The notes under the pieces were generated by a model that was given only the letters and a program-made list of their open reading frames with translations, did not search any database and was not told the DNA's origin. A stretch of 64,000 nucleotides of DNA, from the NCBI GenBank assembly GCA_008009225.1, contig CM017761.1:682001-746000 (forward strand), read 5' to 3'. Below, piece after piece: positions 32,645-46,063 of this stretch. The first letter of the stretch is position 1. Each line of letters begins with the position of its first letter. The translations under genes and the position numbers were made by a program. The stretch is from Acer yangbiense. Taxonomy: Eukaryota; Streptophyta; Magnoliopsida; Sapindales; Sapindaceae.

Positions 32645-34230
32645 TTTGTGATAAGCATAAAAAGCCCCCCTCTCTTGTTCATGGAGGTAAATATGCTTAA
32701 AATGAACATACGAAATATAATACAGCTCTCCAAAGGTAAATATGCTTCTCCTTTTTCATTCTTTAAACTGTAAATATGCTAATTAATTACCAAAATGAGA
32801 AACGTTCTGTTTTCTGCCGAGACAATTTTGTATTGTTAAAAACAATATCAATATATTTAGCTTATGGTATTCAAATAATTACTAAATGATTCTTGTTTCT
32901 TTGCAGATGCTATGATAACTTGTGCGCGGTGAATCATGGCTAAGGTTAAGCAATTTTTAGAAATGTTGCACTTACCTTTTCACCTTGATTTTGCGTTATT
33001 TAATACAATTTTGTGGGGTGTCTGATTTGTGTTTTCAATTAGCGTGATATATATATATATTGTTAGTCTTGTGCCCACGTCTTTTTTTAGGTCAGTGAAG
33101 TGAATTGTGTTACTTGTAAATCATGTTGATTTATTACTATTTGTGTAAATCTCTGTAAATGAATCTTTCATTATCTCTCTAATTTGATTTTCCACTAAGA
33201 AATTTGAGTAGTAGATTTTGTTTATATCTTTTTCCTCCTAAATGATATTCATAAAATCTACTACTTTTTGATGAAAAGAAAATTTTCTGTGTTCCTTTAC
33301 TTTCTAATTATTAGAGTGCCTTTGATTTACAATCTAGAATCTTGAATTGTTTTATTAATTTTCTTAAGACCCAAAAACACAGTTTTAATTATTTTACAAA
33401 ATGTATCCAATTACTAAAAACATACAATAACATGTATTCAAAATTTAAAAAACTATAAAATTGACTTTGTATTGTTTTCTGATTAATTTTTTTATTATAT
33501 CTAAAAATAGTTTTTGCGTTGAATAAAATAAAACATTACTATTCAAACACTGTTCTATTATACTCTTTGTATCTCTACTTTTTAAAAGCAAATTTAAATT
33601 GAAAATCTTATTTGTATTTACCCCCCCTTGCAGAGAGGCAAGTTTAGGCCGGCCGATTTGACACTCCGACAGTAATATACTCTAAACACTGGAATTAAAA
33701 ATTAGTATAATCCTTCTTTTTTTTTTTTTTTTTTTTTTTAATATTACAGAAATTAGGATATATTTCATGGAGGGGGAGGACTGAAACCCATGATCCCGTG
33801 ACATATGTATAAGGACCTAAAAGGATAAACACAGATTTATATAACACTTGAAACACTAAAATAAACGAAACTTTTGATATAAAGATATATTTGTTGTTAT
33901 ATATATATATATATATATATATATCAATTGGTAATCAGAATTTCTGCTAATATAGAAATAATTTTAAGAAAACAATAATAATAAGAGAATTAGCACTACT
34001 ATAGTTAATGCAACCATTAAATTTTAAATTGGACCCAACCTATATAAGAAGAAAAATTTTAAAAACTGTTTACACAGGAACAAATAACATGTACAATCCC
34101 CCCATCCCTTCCTCTTTTCTAAATTATAAAAAGCTAAAAAAAAAAAAACACCAATTGATGCAAGTTAGATAAATACTAATAAGACCAGTTAATTAAAACA
34201 GCAGAAGAAGTTTGATTCGGACCGGATGGA
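32645..34230. other. Intergenic region between convergent kinesin and CAMTA genes
   Basis: Holds 3' UTR-type AT-rich DNA, a TA microsatellite at about 33899-33924, and a T-rich SINE-like repeat at about 33718-33805 (poly-T, aatattacag, ggagggggaggactgaaaccc). No gene seen. Confidence 0.55.
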
Positions 34231-37200
34231 TCATCGATCAGCTACGAATGCAGGCGAATTCTCCTCTTTTTGGACCTTCTCGGGATTTCCGCTCTGAAGT
34301 AATTCACCGCCTCCTTCATCGGACATCTGTTTAATGTCGATGAATAAGATAGTTAACGGAAACTTTGAAAAGAATCATCACATATTCACAGTTTGATGTG
34401 TTATGTTTAAGAAATCCGATGGCAGTTTTTGTTAAACGTAGGGTGGGATTATTCTCGATGCAACAACCAGAGGTTTTAATATGAAATATTTCGTACCAAA
34501 GTTATATGAATTTTGAAGCTGATGGTACATATGATGATAATGAAATACTTACTTTAAAATTTTCGAATTTGGTTACCAGTCTCATATACTGATCACGAGC
34601 TTCGGGGTTACGAGCCATGGATTTGACTCTATCTAAAGCTTTTTCAACTCCAGCAAATTTCTGCTTCCGGCCAATACGCAGAAATTCATATTCATCGGTT
34701 TTCTCTTTCTCTGGTGCCACATCAGCAGTTTTGTTTTCCACACGGAACCCTCGCAAGCCTGCCCCTCTCCTCCTCCATCGCAATATCACTTTTTCCACAA
34801 TACTGACAGACCAGACAACCTTTTTATATTGTTTACGAACTTGATGTCCTCTAACATGTGCCTGAAATCAGAAAAAAATGACAGAAAAATCAAGTATTGC
34901 ATATATGATTACCTGAGTCCTTTCTTGTATCATCAAAATTATTCGTTTGCAAATCGTTAAGGTAATAATTCGAAATTTTCAAATTATATCAATAAGTACC
35001 TGAAGTTTTACAATCCGGTTACGTATCTTCAAAAAATCTTTTCTTCCTTTCCAGCCACGATACTTTTGCTGTATCTTCACAGCAGCAAAATGCAAATAAT
35101 CATCAAAACGACTCATCTTTTGAACCTTGTTCAAAGATCCAAGAGCAACTAGATCGACTGCAGTTTCATCATCGCTGATCTTGGTAGCTTCTCTTTGACG
35201 GAATGAACGAGCCCTGAATGCTTGATGTATAAGTGCAGCAGCATGAGCTGATTTCCTAACTGCAGCAAGAGACCCTTTCATGGAAAGCTGCTTGCCTACT
35301 TCCCCATCTGAATGTACATCAATATGAGCTGCAGCATTTACTGCTGCATGAGATGCAGCGACATTGTCCATCTCGTTCTGGTTGCAAGACAAAGAAGAAA
35401 GGTGACTAGTCAAATCTGCCTCAGCCAAGTATCCAGCAATCCCTTTATGACCTCTACTTGATGCTAAATCAGCAGCAGTTTGTCCTCCAGGTGACGCTGG
35501 TGTTGGATCATCAACTGCACCAGGAGCTGCACCCAATCTAATGAGTGCAATGACTGTTTCCTCTCTGAAGAAAGGGGGGCAAAACATGAATAACTGTCAG
35601 TAGACGGACGTATAAGTTGTATATATATATATACAATCATTATGTAAGATAATGGATGATTCATTTCATTCATGCCTACAAAAGCACTATCAGGATTGAA
35701 CATTTATTCATTTAAATAGAATAATGTCAACTATGTCCGGTTATCGACATTGTTGACCCCCTACTTTTAGTTCCTTCTTTGAAGGGGGATAATTACACAA
35801 ATGGAAACATTTAATTTCATGGACAAATTTCCAACCTGGGAATTCACAGTAACAAGTGACAACCATCACTAACATATGCATATAACCAAAATAATGTGAA
35901 ACATCTACCAGAATATACACTGAAAAGCCTACCAAAAGAACTGCTTGTATGCTAGAAAGAAAAGTACCACAGAACAAATCATCACTCAGTACAAAATTAT
36001 TTCATACAAGAGAAAATCATTGTGTATTATGTTTGCGCAAAGTCACTAACAGGCATTAAAACCATGTATATGTGCAGGAAAAACAATAATTCGTTACAAT
36101 AACATGAAATAAGGTAATAGTGGAAATAAAATAAAATTGAGAGAAGAGAACATTATAGCAGCATTCTAACCTCCCAAAATACGATGCCCAGTGGAGCGCA
36201 GTTCTTCCCCGTGTATCCCTGTAATTGGGACCGACTCCAGCAGCAATTATGGGTCCCATTGCCCATTCATAACCGAGTGCAGCCGCCAAATGTATAACAC
36301 CTTGTCCACCATCATCAACAGCGTGTGGACCTTTACCTTCTTCATGTATTTTCCAAACAAGCCACTCACAAAGTTTTTCCCTAAACAAATTTTGAATCAA
36401 TTTATCTCTAGAATTTCGACAGTCAGCTTCAGAGATTGTAGCAGACCCTTTAACTTGTCCCCAATCCTTTTCACTGGAGCATCTGATAGAATATACGTTA
36501 TTTTTCAACTTACATCTATCACATTCTTCAATAGAGCAATCAAACCACTTCCTCTCTGGGCATAAATACAATAACTTAGCTAGACGAATTTGGAAGAGCA
36601 CTTCCTCTTCTGGAACAGGTTTGACAGGTGATTCATGGTATTCAAATTCCCTCACTTCACTGCATGCTAACCTGTTACGGCAGGTTACATAAAATGGAAC
36701 ACGCCCAGGAGTATGTGAAGGAGCTTGACATCGAATGACATTATTAGTTAAAACTTCAGCAGAAACTTCAATTTCACCAAACATGCAGCCCCACTTGGTG
36801 TCACTTGAAAACTTTTTGCTTCCCAAAAATGTGCCAATGACCAAGACCTGGCATGGACAGCCATTAGAGATCAGCATCATTTTATTATCTCAGTTTCTCT
36901 TAGCTTCAATAACTTAATAATGCATAAAGCAAAACCCCATACAATTTATTTTCTCTTAGAAAGAGGGAAAAAAAAAAATCCTCAAGGCAGTGGAAACATA
37001 AACCAAATCCCCTCCAAAACTTTTCACCTGACTTTAAGAGATCTCACCTACTAAGCTACTTAATGTCGTCATCCCATATAATATATCGTTAAGCTAAGCA
37101 TGCATACCTTTGTTTCAGCTCCAGAGTAAGCCCATTCTGGTGAAAAATCTCGAATACTGAATAGCTGTTCCTGGGAAAGAGAAGGGCCTAACGAATCCAT

Positions 37201-40200
37201 ATCCAACTGCATATGGCGGGCTAGACTGGACACTTCCTTATCATCATTCTCAGTATCAAGCGTGTTCCAATAATTTCCAGAGTCTGAAGCCATCAAGGAA
37301 TCATCACAATCTCTCCCCATTTCTTGGTCCATCCATCTGCCAAAACTGTCAAGTTTCTTCAGCTCTCCTAATTCAGCTTTGGCTTTGCTTTCAGTCTTTA
37401 TGGCAGAAGCAACTGTTGTCTCAGGGAGAGAACAATTTGGATACTGGTGGTTAGTCAAACTGTATTGATTGTCCTGCAGCACAAATGACATAATACAACA
37501 CCTGGTGAATTTTAAAATTCAAAATTTATCGCAAGTGATCACATGAGATATAACAGGTTGGTCCTACAAAAGCCTAGCTATGAACAGAGTGAAGATTGAC
37601 ATCAATCTTATCGATGGGTCCTTGAATTGAAAGAGCAAGCATCGACTACAACCCAATCACAAAAAAAACTAAAAGAATACCATTCACCCCCATCAAATTT
37701 TCTATAATAAATTATTAATATAGTATGAATTTAATAAAGGAATTTAACAAGCATAAATAGCAGAGCAAACGGACCTGAGTTACTCTATGAGATGAGGCTG
37801 CGACTGCATGAACATCTAAATCAGAAATCAACTTATTTCCACAAGTTAAAATATCTGGTGCAGTGCTATCACTATCCAATCTAGCATCAGTTAGCTTATG
37901 AGTTATTGAGTCAGCTTCAGCATTTAACTTCTGGTTCTGGTCAGGAACAATGTAAGCATTTCTGCTTAAGCTGTTACTTTGAGGCCACATAGATGATCCT
38001 GTGCCATGATAAAATTTATCTCCAGCAAACCATGAACTGGGGGGATGTGTTGATAACTCTGGAAGTCCTGAAAAACAGAAGAGATACCTACTCTCAGATA
38101 AGATGTATCCAAAATGAAAGATATATAGAACCTAAAGAACTTTCTAAGAAGGTAAAATAGAATATAAATACAGATAATGTATTTTGCACACAATAAGATA
38201 AATTTCAGCCTAAACTTAACTAGAAAAACTTGAGTTAGTCAAAGGAACTAGAAGAGAGAAATTATTTATAGCAAAAGCACTTGCCAGTTCAAAGCAACCA
38301 TTATCATGAACTGGGAACTAAATCTAAAATTTCCCACATAGCATTATTGAGTAAAAATAGGAACCATTATCAACTTAAAAAAGCAAAGTTCCTATAGCAT
38401 TTTGGATGTCCCCTAACAAGTGCAATATGAACAATGATATTACATGTAAGACAAATATTTTCAATAATTTTTTGATTTACACCAAATATTGTCAATAGTA
38501 ATTAGCCAGCTATAAATTTATCAAACTAAAACATAAAGTATGCATATATTCCAATACAACTTACCTGCAACTTGAGGTGAAATTGATGAAGCATTCTGTG
38601 ACATAGAAACATAGATAGGTTGAGCAGGAGAAGCAGCTCCAGGACCATTTCCAGAATCCACATCTTCAAACTCAGAAGAGAATGCTTGCCCATTCCAATC
38701 AATTTTATTTGGGCTAGATGCATAAGAAGTCTGAACTGTAGGGGCAGGTGAGTTAGCTTGTGCAAAGGAGCGATCTGAACTAGTTTGGGGGCTTCCATTC
38801 TGTTGTGCCGTATCTGCAGCTAAACGGGACACACCAGATTTGTACCCCTGCATAGCATGCAACATAATATAAATCAACCATCTACGTCATACAAATAACA
38901 GTGATACTTATGAATTCCTGACAATGTCAAAACCAAACTAGATCAAGTTTTAGTGATCTATATCTATAGTGGGCTGTCACATGTTTGCTAACACTTTTCA
39001 TGCCATAGAAGTAGCCAGTAGAGAAGATGTTCTTTGCAAGTGCTCATTAAGGATTGAATTTCTAAATGAAACATGGTATGGCAATTTCAGAAATGAAAGA
39101 AGAAAGGCAGCAAAAAGGAAAGACACGAAGACCAACTATAAGCAAAAGAAATACCTCTTTTACTTCTCTGTAGTGCACAAGAACGATGTGCTCTAATTGC
39201 CTGAAAACAAGAAAGTGAAGAAAGACAAATGGAAAATAAGATAAAAAAAATGACACAAAATTGAAAACTAAAAATGCTAATTGACAACAGATCATTTTAG
39301 TTATAAAACTTTTTTTCAAATAACTATACCCGTTCCACATAGCATCAACACAGTTGCTCACTGTCTGCCTGTTTGCATATTTCCTAATATGTTGGGCAAC
39401 AGCCATATGACCACAGTTACAACATGGACAATGGGCACACTGAATGGCATGTCTTTTTCAATTATGGACAAAAAAAGCAGGGGTGGTTTATTTTTTCTGG
39501 ACTGAGATAAGTAAACCAGAAAATTGAAGACCACCATTAAGTAAATGCAGGTGGCAATATGCAGAGAAACATTAATGGCAGAAAAAAGGTACTGAGTTTT
39601 ATCTAGTGAGACCACTAAACATTTTTTATGCAGGCTACAAATGACAGTGCAGCATTTCAAGCAACCCCAAATGGCAAACATGAAATATAGTAAGCCTTAT
39701 CCTCTGAATAAAATTTTTTAAATTCTAGATCAACAGGAAAGAGAGTAAAACTCACGCATCGAGCATCCAATAACTTCGCCGCTGAAAGTACTCGTTAACC
39801 TCCCCATGGGCATAGTAACAATGAAGAACATCAACACTACCAGCCTACAAGCAATAATCAAAGTGAAGACTGAAGACATATTTGCTAGAACCAGAAAAAA
39901 AGAAAGTCATAAAAATGGAAAAGACCAAATAAATAGCAGTGAATCAGATGCCTATACTTCTTTGCTTACATTATGTCACAGAATTACAATATCTATTCAT
40001 AGGGTTATAAATTTCTTCAACTCCATAAGGTAGAAGCAAAAGAACAAATACATGCAACAACACAGGCTAAAATGGTGCACCACCCATAAGACATCATGCC
40101 ACAGTGAAACATATATTACATTGCACAGGACCAACCAAAAACTCTGAACTTACAAATAATAAATTGAACAGCACACCTTCAACTTTTCATGAGCTTCTTT

Positions 40201-41371
40201 GACAGTTTTTCCATCCTTTTTCTTCCTCCAACGGTGTCCATCTTTACGGAAATACCGAAGGGCTTTCCGGTCAAACAGGAAGAGAGAACCGGCTGAAAAA
40301 CACGAACAACATTAGTTGTTGTGTGCAAAGAAACACGAGTCTAGATGATTCTGCCCACTTTAGTGAAAGAAAAAAAATGAGAATATGAGATTATTTACGA
40401 ACAACAGATACATAATATATAAATAAAGGGAAAAAAGCATGAGTCTCGACAGAATGTCCTTGTTCAACTCAACAAAAAATCATGCAAAAAAGTAATAAAA
40501 TACTTTCACAGCCTATCTGCATATATGAAAAACTATTGAAGGAAATAGACAATCATTAGAATGTATGCGATATTCTAAACATAGAATAGCTATCCAAAAA
40601 GATACCAGTAACAACCTGGAGGCTGAACGGGTGGATCTGGTGTTAGGTGAAACTTTTGGTAGTTGCGAAGAATCTCACAAATTTCAGTTGGGCGAAGCCA
40701 ACGGTATTGTGCTTCTTGTAATATCTGTCCAAGATCTGCCATATCCAAAGAAGCTCACAGATCATCAACAACCTTAGATTAAATGTTCCAAAATCAAAAA
40801 CAAAAATAAGTAAAATACAAATTAACTGTGGCATGTAGTCAACATGCAACATAAATTATATTCATTTGACATATATCATCAAATCAACATGCATTTAAAT
40901 ATCAAATTACATGTTCCCATTCCAAAATGTTAAAACATAATACTGAACATCTCTATATCTGGATATAATAAAGGAAAAACATACATACACACACACACAC
41001 ATGCGAAGATTTCAAATCTTAAATACTCAGTATACTAACGAAGTAGCAGAGAAAGAAATTATACTTTGCACTTCACACATACTATCAATCTAAACACATA
41101 ATACAATTTACTTCACAATGATAATAATTGGATGAAAATCGTATTTAAACATCAGCATGGAGAGTGCTTTAACACACTGAAAAGCAATCAAGTAATTACA
41201 AGCAATGTAACGAATACGAAACTTTAATATACCAAAAAATTTATACATTCACAGTTTGAACAACAGGAAAAAAAAAATCACATTAAAATAAGACGCTGAC
41301 ATAAGCAAAGAAGCATTAGTCAGACTCAGACCTAATTCTTGATTAGGAACGTATCTTCTAGCTTGAGCCAT
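34231..41371 (-). CDS. CAMTA3: Calmodulin-binding transcription activator (CAMTA3-like)
   Basis: Twelve exons in phase: 41332-41371, 40616-40735, 40177-40292, 39756-39844, 39155-39200, 38565-38847, 37775-38067, 37108-37473, 36171-36847, 35000-35564, 34553-34861 and 34231-34326; 999 residues, near the usual CAMTA length. Domains in order: CG-1 DNA-binding (about 15-137, with YRWLRPTEICEIL, the basic RWRKKKDGK and HIVLVHYREVK), an acidic middle, TIG/IPT (about 452-540, from VLVIGTFLGSKKF), ankyrin repeats (about 630-760, GRTALHWASYFGR), IQ motifs (AAVKIQQKYRGWKGRKDF, AHVRGHQVRKQYK) and a calmodulin-binding helix (VVWSVSIVEKVILRWRRR). CAMTAs bind CGCG-type promoter boxes and link Ca2+/calmodulin to defence and cold responses. 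The MAQARRYVPN start and TIG presence favour the CAMTA1-3 branch. All domains look intact. Confidence 0.95.
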
Positions 41372-42564
41372 AAACCCTAGATAGATTTCATCAGCTGAAC
41401 TCTGACCATAAAATCAGCGAAAAAACCTACACGAATCTGCCATTCAACAATACAATCAATATTAACAACCACAACAACACAAAAAAAAAAAAAAAAAAAA
41501 GTTAACAATAATCGATAAATATATTCATCAGAAAACATATAAACACGAAAAAAAAAAAGTTTAAACGAAACGAAACTTAATAAATCAAAAACGGAGAAGG
41601 AGTGTGTGAGAGAGAGAGTACATGCAATTGATTTGAAGATTGATTGGCTGGAGAGAAAATGTTTCTGTTTAATTTTCTCGTTGTAGAAAGAAAACGAGAG
41701 AGAGTTTTTAGAGCGTGAGAAAGCCAGTGAATATTAAAATAAAAAAAATTGAAAAGTTGAGAGCTATGTTAGAAAAAAAGAGCTTATTGAGAAGATTTTG
41801 ATTAAATATAAAGTCAATGTGTATATGATTTGTGTCCACACTAGAGCTATAGCAGTGGGAGGAGAGAGAAAAATACGCGAGTCGTTTAGGATCTGACGTG
41901 GCATCTGATTGCTTTCCTTTCCAGTCAAGCTTTTTTTTTTTTTTTTTAAGATGCTTTTAGATTTGTGTGTGGTCACGTCCACTTGTCGGCTCATGTGCCC
42001 GCGTCATCAAGGACCGTTGATATCATCAATATTGATTGTTTTATAATTTTTTTTCTTTAAAATATTATAATAATTCAAGATTTAGAAAAATAGACAAACT
42101 TAAACCCACAATCGTATAGCGTAGATGCGAGGGACAAACCAATAGGTTAATCTCAGCTTGTCGATTATTTTATAATTATACAGCTAATATTTTAAAAATA
42201 ATAATTATACATCTAATATAATTTAATTGACAAGTGAAATAAATTATGTTGATGTAATTATTCGATTTTATTGATCCAAATCTCTAAAATATATGGTATT
42301 TATTTTTTTCCCATCGAGAAACTTTTTACATATAATAAATGATGGTAGGTTTTCCAAATTTATATCCAAATTAGATGGCATTTGAATTGTATCTTATGAT
42401 TTACGGCGGATTGACAACTCAATATTACTCTAAATAAAATATACATAATAAAAATTTGGATTTGTTTCAATATTGACTGATTTCAAAGAGATTGTATAAT
42501 GCCAATTTATTTACAGAAGATGTCAAAATGGGGTTCTCGATTTTAGATTTTATATGAATGGAAA
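41372..42564. other. CAMTA upstream region
   Basis: Probable 5' UTR and promoter of the CAMTA gene with a GA-rich tract at 41611-41710, then AT-rich DNA. A T-rich SINE-like repeat (tttaaaatattataataatt..aaacccacaatcg) lies at about 42045-42165. No coding gene. Confidence 0.5.
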
Positions 42565-42899
42565 CAAATCACATATATTGATTTCAATTTAATATAATAT
42601 CAAAGCAAGATCACCAAAAAAAGTAAAAAAATTAAATGTCTAAAACTATGTACGTTGGAGAATTTAAATGGGAAGAATATCATAATAAATTGTGATAGGT
42701 AAAAATTTATGAGTAATGCTACTTTGCCCAAATTTGGTGTCCAAATCTGGTGCCTAAATGACGTGGCAACATTCTCATCCATTCATTTAAATCAAGCAAA
42801 TCTAATACAATCTAAATGAATGGACGAGAATGTTGCCACGTCATTTGGGCACCAGATTTGGGTAAAGTAGAATTACTCAAAATTTATTAAGAAATGTCA
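42565..42899. repeat. Left arm of a large inverted repeat (contains a MITE)
   Basis: Apart from the 42711-42878 MITE and one copy of its duplicated target, this arm is the reverse complement of 43444-43619 (caaatcacatatattgattt, tgtctaaaactatgtacgtt, ttaagaaatgtcaattt). Confidence 0.85.
42711..42878. mobile_element. Foldback Mutator-like MITE with empty-site control
   Basis: A 168-bp hairpin with ends GAGTAATGCTACTTTGCCCA and GAGTAATTCTACTTTACCCA (reverse complement), flanked by a 9-bp duplication aaaatttat (42702-42710, 42879-42887). The other arm of the inverted repeat near 43460 has the same sequence without the element and with one copy of the 9 bp. This proves insertion. A 9-bp duplication fits Mutator-type elements. 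Confidence 0.88.
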
Positions 42900-42901
42900 A
42901 T

Positions 42902-43291
42902 TTATATAAATTCCATAGACTCTATAGTTCCCTTGCCCATCGGCTTCTCCAGTGCAATAATAGCATCGTCGAAGCTCCAAGGTCCACCAACTAAAACTCG
43001 GTTCATATCCTCTTCATCTCTGAAATGAAACGAAAACATATTACTCGTAACTGATTCAATATCCATACCCTTGTCCACCCTCCAAATTTTACCAATAACT
43101 CTCATAAAGGCCTCCCTGTTAACAACCTCGGTTGAAAGAACTTTTCCCACCACACATAAAGCTAATCTATGCATGGCTATATTTTTAAGATTCACATCTA
43201 ATCTTTGTATTGGACCATCTCGTACCCGATCACTAAGTGATAGAGAAGCACAAAGTGCCTCAATATTTCCTGAATCCATCTGAAGAAACAC
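42902..43291 (-). pseudogene. LINE ORF1 fragment (DUF4283), inverted
   Basis: On the minus strand MDSGNIEALCASLSLSDRV begins a DUF4283-type domain (..LSTEVVNREAFMRVIGKIWR..MFSFHF..VLVGGPWSFDD..), the N-terminal region of plant L1-type LINE ORF1/zinc-knuckle proteins. It ends abruptly at the inverted-repeat arm, at about 125 residues. It sits in opposite orientation to the LINE 3' part at 43626-44957, and probably belongs to the same insertion. Possible 5' UTR lies at 43292-43409. Confidence 0.8.
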
Positions 43292-43443
43292 TTAAACTAA
43301 CCTGAGCAAAGAGGACACCCGTAACTGAAACCCAAACTACTTTCACTCACTTTTCTAAGAAAACAGAGGAAAGATTTTTTAGGATCACTTGGTTGATTAA
43401 ATTATGACAATGACAACAGCATTGAATCCTCTTATTTGTTGTT

Positions 43444-43619
43444 AAATTGACATTTCTTAATAAATTTTTACCTATCACAATTTATTATGATATTCTTCCC
43501 ATTTAAATTCTCCAACGTACATAGTTTTAGACATTTAATTTTTTTTACTTTTTTTTTGTTTTTTTTTTGGTGATCTTGCTTTGATATTATATTAAATTGA
43601 AATCAATATATGTGATTTG
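43444..43619. repeat. Right arm of the inverted repeat
   Basis: Reverse complement of 42565-42899 without the MITE. The same 13-bp ATGCTGTTGTCAT as after the LINE tail occurs inverted at 43410-43422, beside this arm. Confidence 0.82.
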
Positions 43620-43625
43620 CAGTTA

Positions 43626-44957
43626 CGCGCTGGAAAGTAGGTGATGGGTCGAAGATTAGCATTTATAAGGATCGTTAGCTACCTCGGCCCACCACGTTTA
43701 AACCCATATCCCCCCCCTTTGTTGGACGGTAACTCCCTGGTTTCCCATTTGATATCTCCTTCGGGGGCTTGGAATGTGGACATAATTATTGAAAACTTTA
43801 GAGATGTTGATGTTAATGCAATTCTTAGCATCCCTCTAGGCAGATGTCAGCAAGAGGACTCTCTCCTTTGACATTTTGATAAAAAATGTAGTTATTCTGT
43901 TAAAAGTGGCTATTGGGTGGGGCGTTCGCTTCTGTTGGACCCTGGTACTTCTGGTGTGGGGGGTGTTTCTAGTACGATGTCTGCTTTCTGGAAAGGCTTA
44001 TGGAAGCTTCAAATTCCTGCGAAAGTTAAACTCTTCATTTGGAGGGCGTGTAATAATTTCCTCCCAACAAATGAGTGTTTGGCACTCCGGAAAGTCCCTA
44101 TTGATCCGAGCTGTCCCCTATGCAAATCCAAGAAAGAGTCAACGCTTCATGCTCTTTGGGGGTGTCGGTTGCTTAAAGCTGATCGGTTGTTATGGCCTGA
44201 TATCAAGAGAATTTGCTTTAAGGGTCAGTCTTTTTTCTTTGAATTTATTCTTGATTGTTTCTACTATCTTAATTCTGAGAAAATGGGGCTGCTATGTGTG
44301 GTTTTTTGGAGAGTTTGGTTTTTAAGAAATGCTAGTGTTCATGGTTCCCCTGTGAGTGGAGATGTGAAGAATATTGAGTGGGCTGTTAATTTCCTTAAGA
44401 ATTACTCTGATGCTTCCCCTGTGACTTCCTCTGCTACTCGGCACAGTTCTGTGCTTAGTAATATTTGGAAGCCCCCACCCCAGAATCTGTACAAAATTAA
44501 TTGTGATGCGGCTATCGATATGGTTGGGTGCTTGGTGGGTTGTGGCAATGTGAATCGAAATGCGGAGGGCCTGATTATGGCTGCTAGCTCTCAAAGGTTG
44601 GTAGCCACTTTCCTCCCTCACATAGCTGAAGCTAATGCGATTCTTTGTGGTATTCAGCTAGCTATTGACTCAGGCTTATCTCCGATTATGGTTGAGTCAG
44701 ATGCGGCGGTTGTGGTGGACTGGATCAATGGTGGGTTTGAATTGCTCTCTGAGGTTGGTACTATCATTTCTGATATTAAAATTCTGTTACAACAGATTCA
44801 GTGTGTTGCAGTGGCCTTCGTCCCCAGACTGGCGAACAAGGTGGCTCATTGCTTAGCAAAAATTGCCCTCTCTTGTGATGAGGATAGATTTTGGTTGGAG
44901 GAAGATCCTCCCCGTGTTAGTGTTCTTGTTCTGGCTGATGCCAGGTTGTGTTTGTAA
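43626..44957 (+). pseudogene. LINE ORF2 3' part: zf-RVT and RNase H
   Basis: The frame starts WKVGDGSKISIYKDR, has a stop and a frameshift near 43676-43720 and again before 43917, then runs open from 43917 to 44957. It contains the zf-RVT domain (FWKGLWKLQIPAKVKLFIWR, CPLCKSKKESTLHALWGC) and an RNase H domain (INCDAAIDMVGC..AEANAILCGIQLAIDSGLSPIMVESDA..PRLANKVAHCLAK). The upstream reverse transcriptase core is missing. An A-rich tail (about 44985-45012) and a 13-bp site ATGCTGTTGTCAT (45014-45026) follow. Confidence 0.88.
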
Positions 44958-45026
44958 GTGTTGCTTTGTCTGGTTCTGTTTCGATTAAAAAAAAAAAAAA
45001 TAATAATAATAATATGCTGTTGTCAT

Positions 45027-46063
45027 ACTCATACTTGTCACAATTTTACAGCTACCTATAAATCTATAATACACTTTTAATATTTATGCATGCTATTTTG
45101 TCTTAAAAATTTATTGAGAATAATATTATTTCAATTAAATTTTTATTTAATTTTTGTCTAAAACTCATCCAAAATGATATAATATGGATTATATGTGAAT
45201 GATACTGTAATAAATAACTTATCATGCTGTTTGAGATAAGTATTTGAGCAACAAATTACTCAAAAACTAAAATTTACTATTTCGTGAACCTTTTAGGACA
45301 TATAAACATGATTTTACTGATCGAACAATTTGACACAAAGGGCAAAATTCCAGCTAAGAGTCTTCTAATATGTTCATAGAACAATGAAATAGGTATATCA
45401 AATCTTATTCGTCGAATACATCTGAAAACTCGGGATTTGAATTTTGTCAACATCTGAAATGTTAAATTTAATTTAGGTGATCAAATCATTTGGCACAAAG
45501 GTCAACTTTCTAGGTAAGTGTATTCAAATATGTTGGTAAGACAATGAAATACATAAATCAAATCTCATTCATAGAGATTTGAATTTTATCAAAATCTGAA
45601 AGGTTAAAGTTAAGGGTACCATAGAGGATCGAGAAGAATCACATTTAGTGGTGCATTTAGTGGGGTGGAGGGGGTGCTTTCGGGGGATGCATTGTAGGAG
45701 AGAGAGAGAGAGAGACCATTTACGGGTAAAAAAATAACAAGTTACTTGCTTAGTGACTACAAAATTAAACAACATAAATTTTCTGATCAAACATGCAAAA
45801 TATTTAAACCAATTCAATTACAATCACTTGCAAGTCGACTTGTAAATAAAACCACAGATTTGAAAAAAAAAGGTGTGGCAAATATAATAATTTCAAATGT
45901 TAAAAACGATTATCCATGATACAGAGACAACAGATTAAGTTACGATTACCATTATTATATTCATAACATAAATGATAGATCATAAGAATATTTGAAGAAC
46001 AGCGAAAAAGAATAGGATAGCAAAATGGTTCGGGTATGTTTCTCTTCCTCAGTGAAACACCAC
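45027..46063. other. Intergenic region
   Basis: AT-rich with a (GA)n tract at about 45700-45715. No gene, RNA or clear transposon found. Confidence 0.5.

Noticed and set aside
39358..39406. An extra CAMTA exon (DAMWNGYSY-like reading)
   Set aside because: It would break the CG-1 domain, while joining 39756 to 39200 restores the conserved LDAQLEHIVLVHYREVK in phase.
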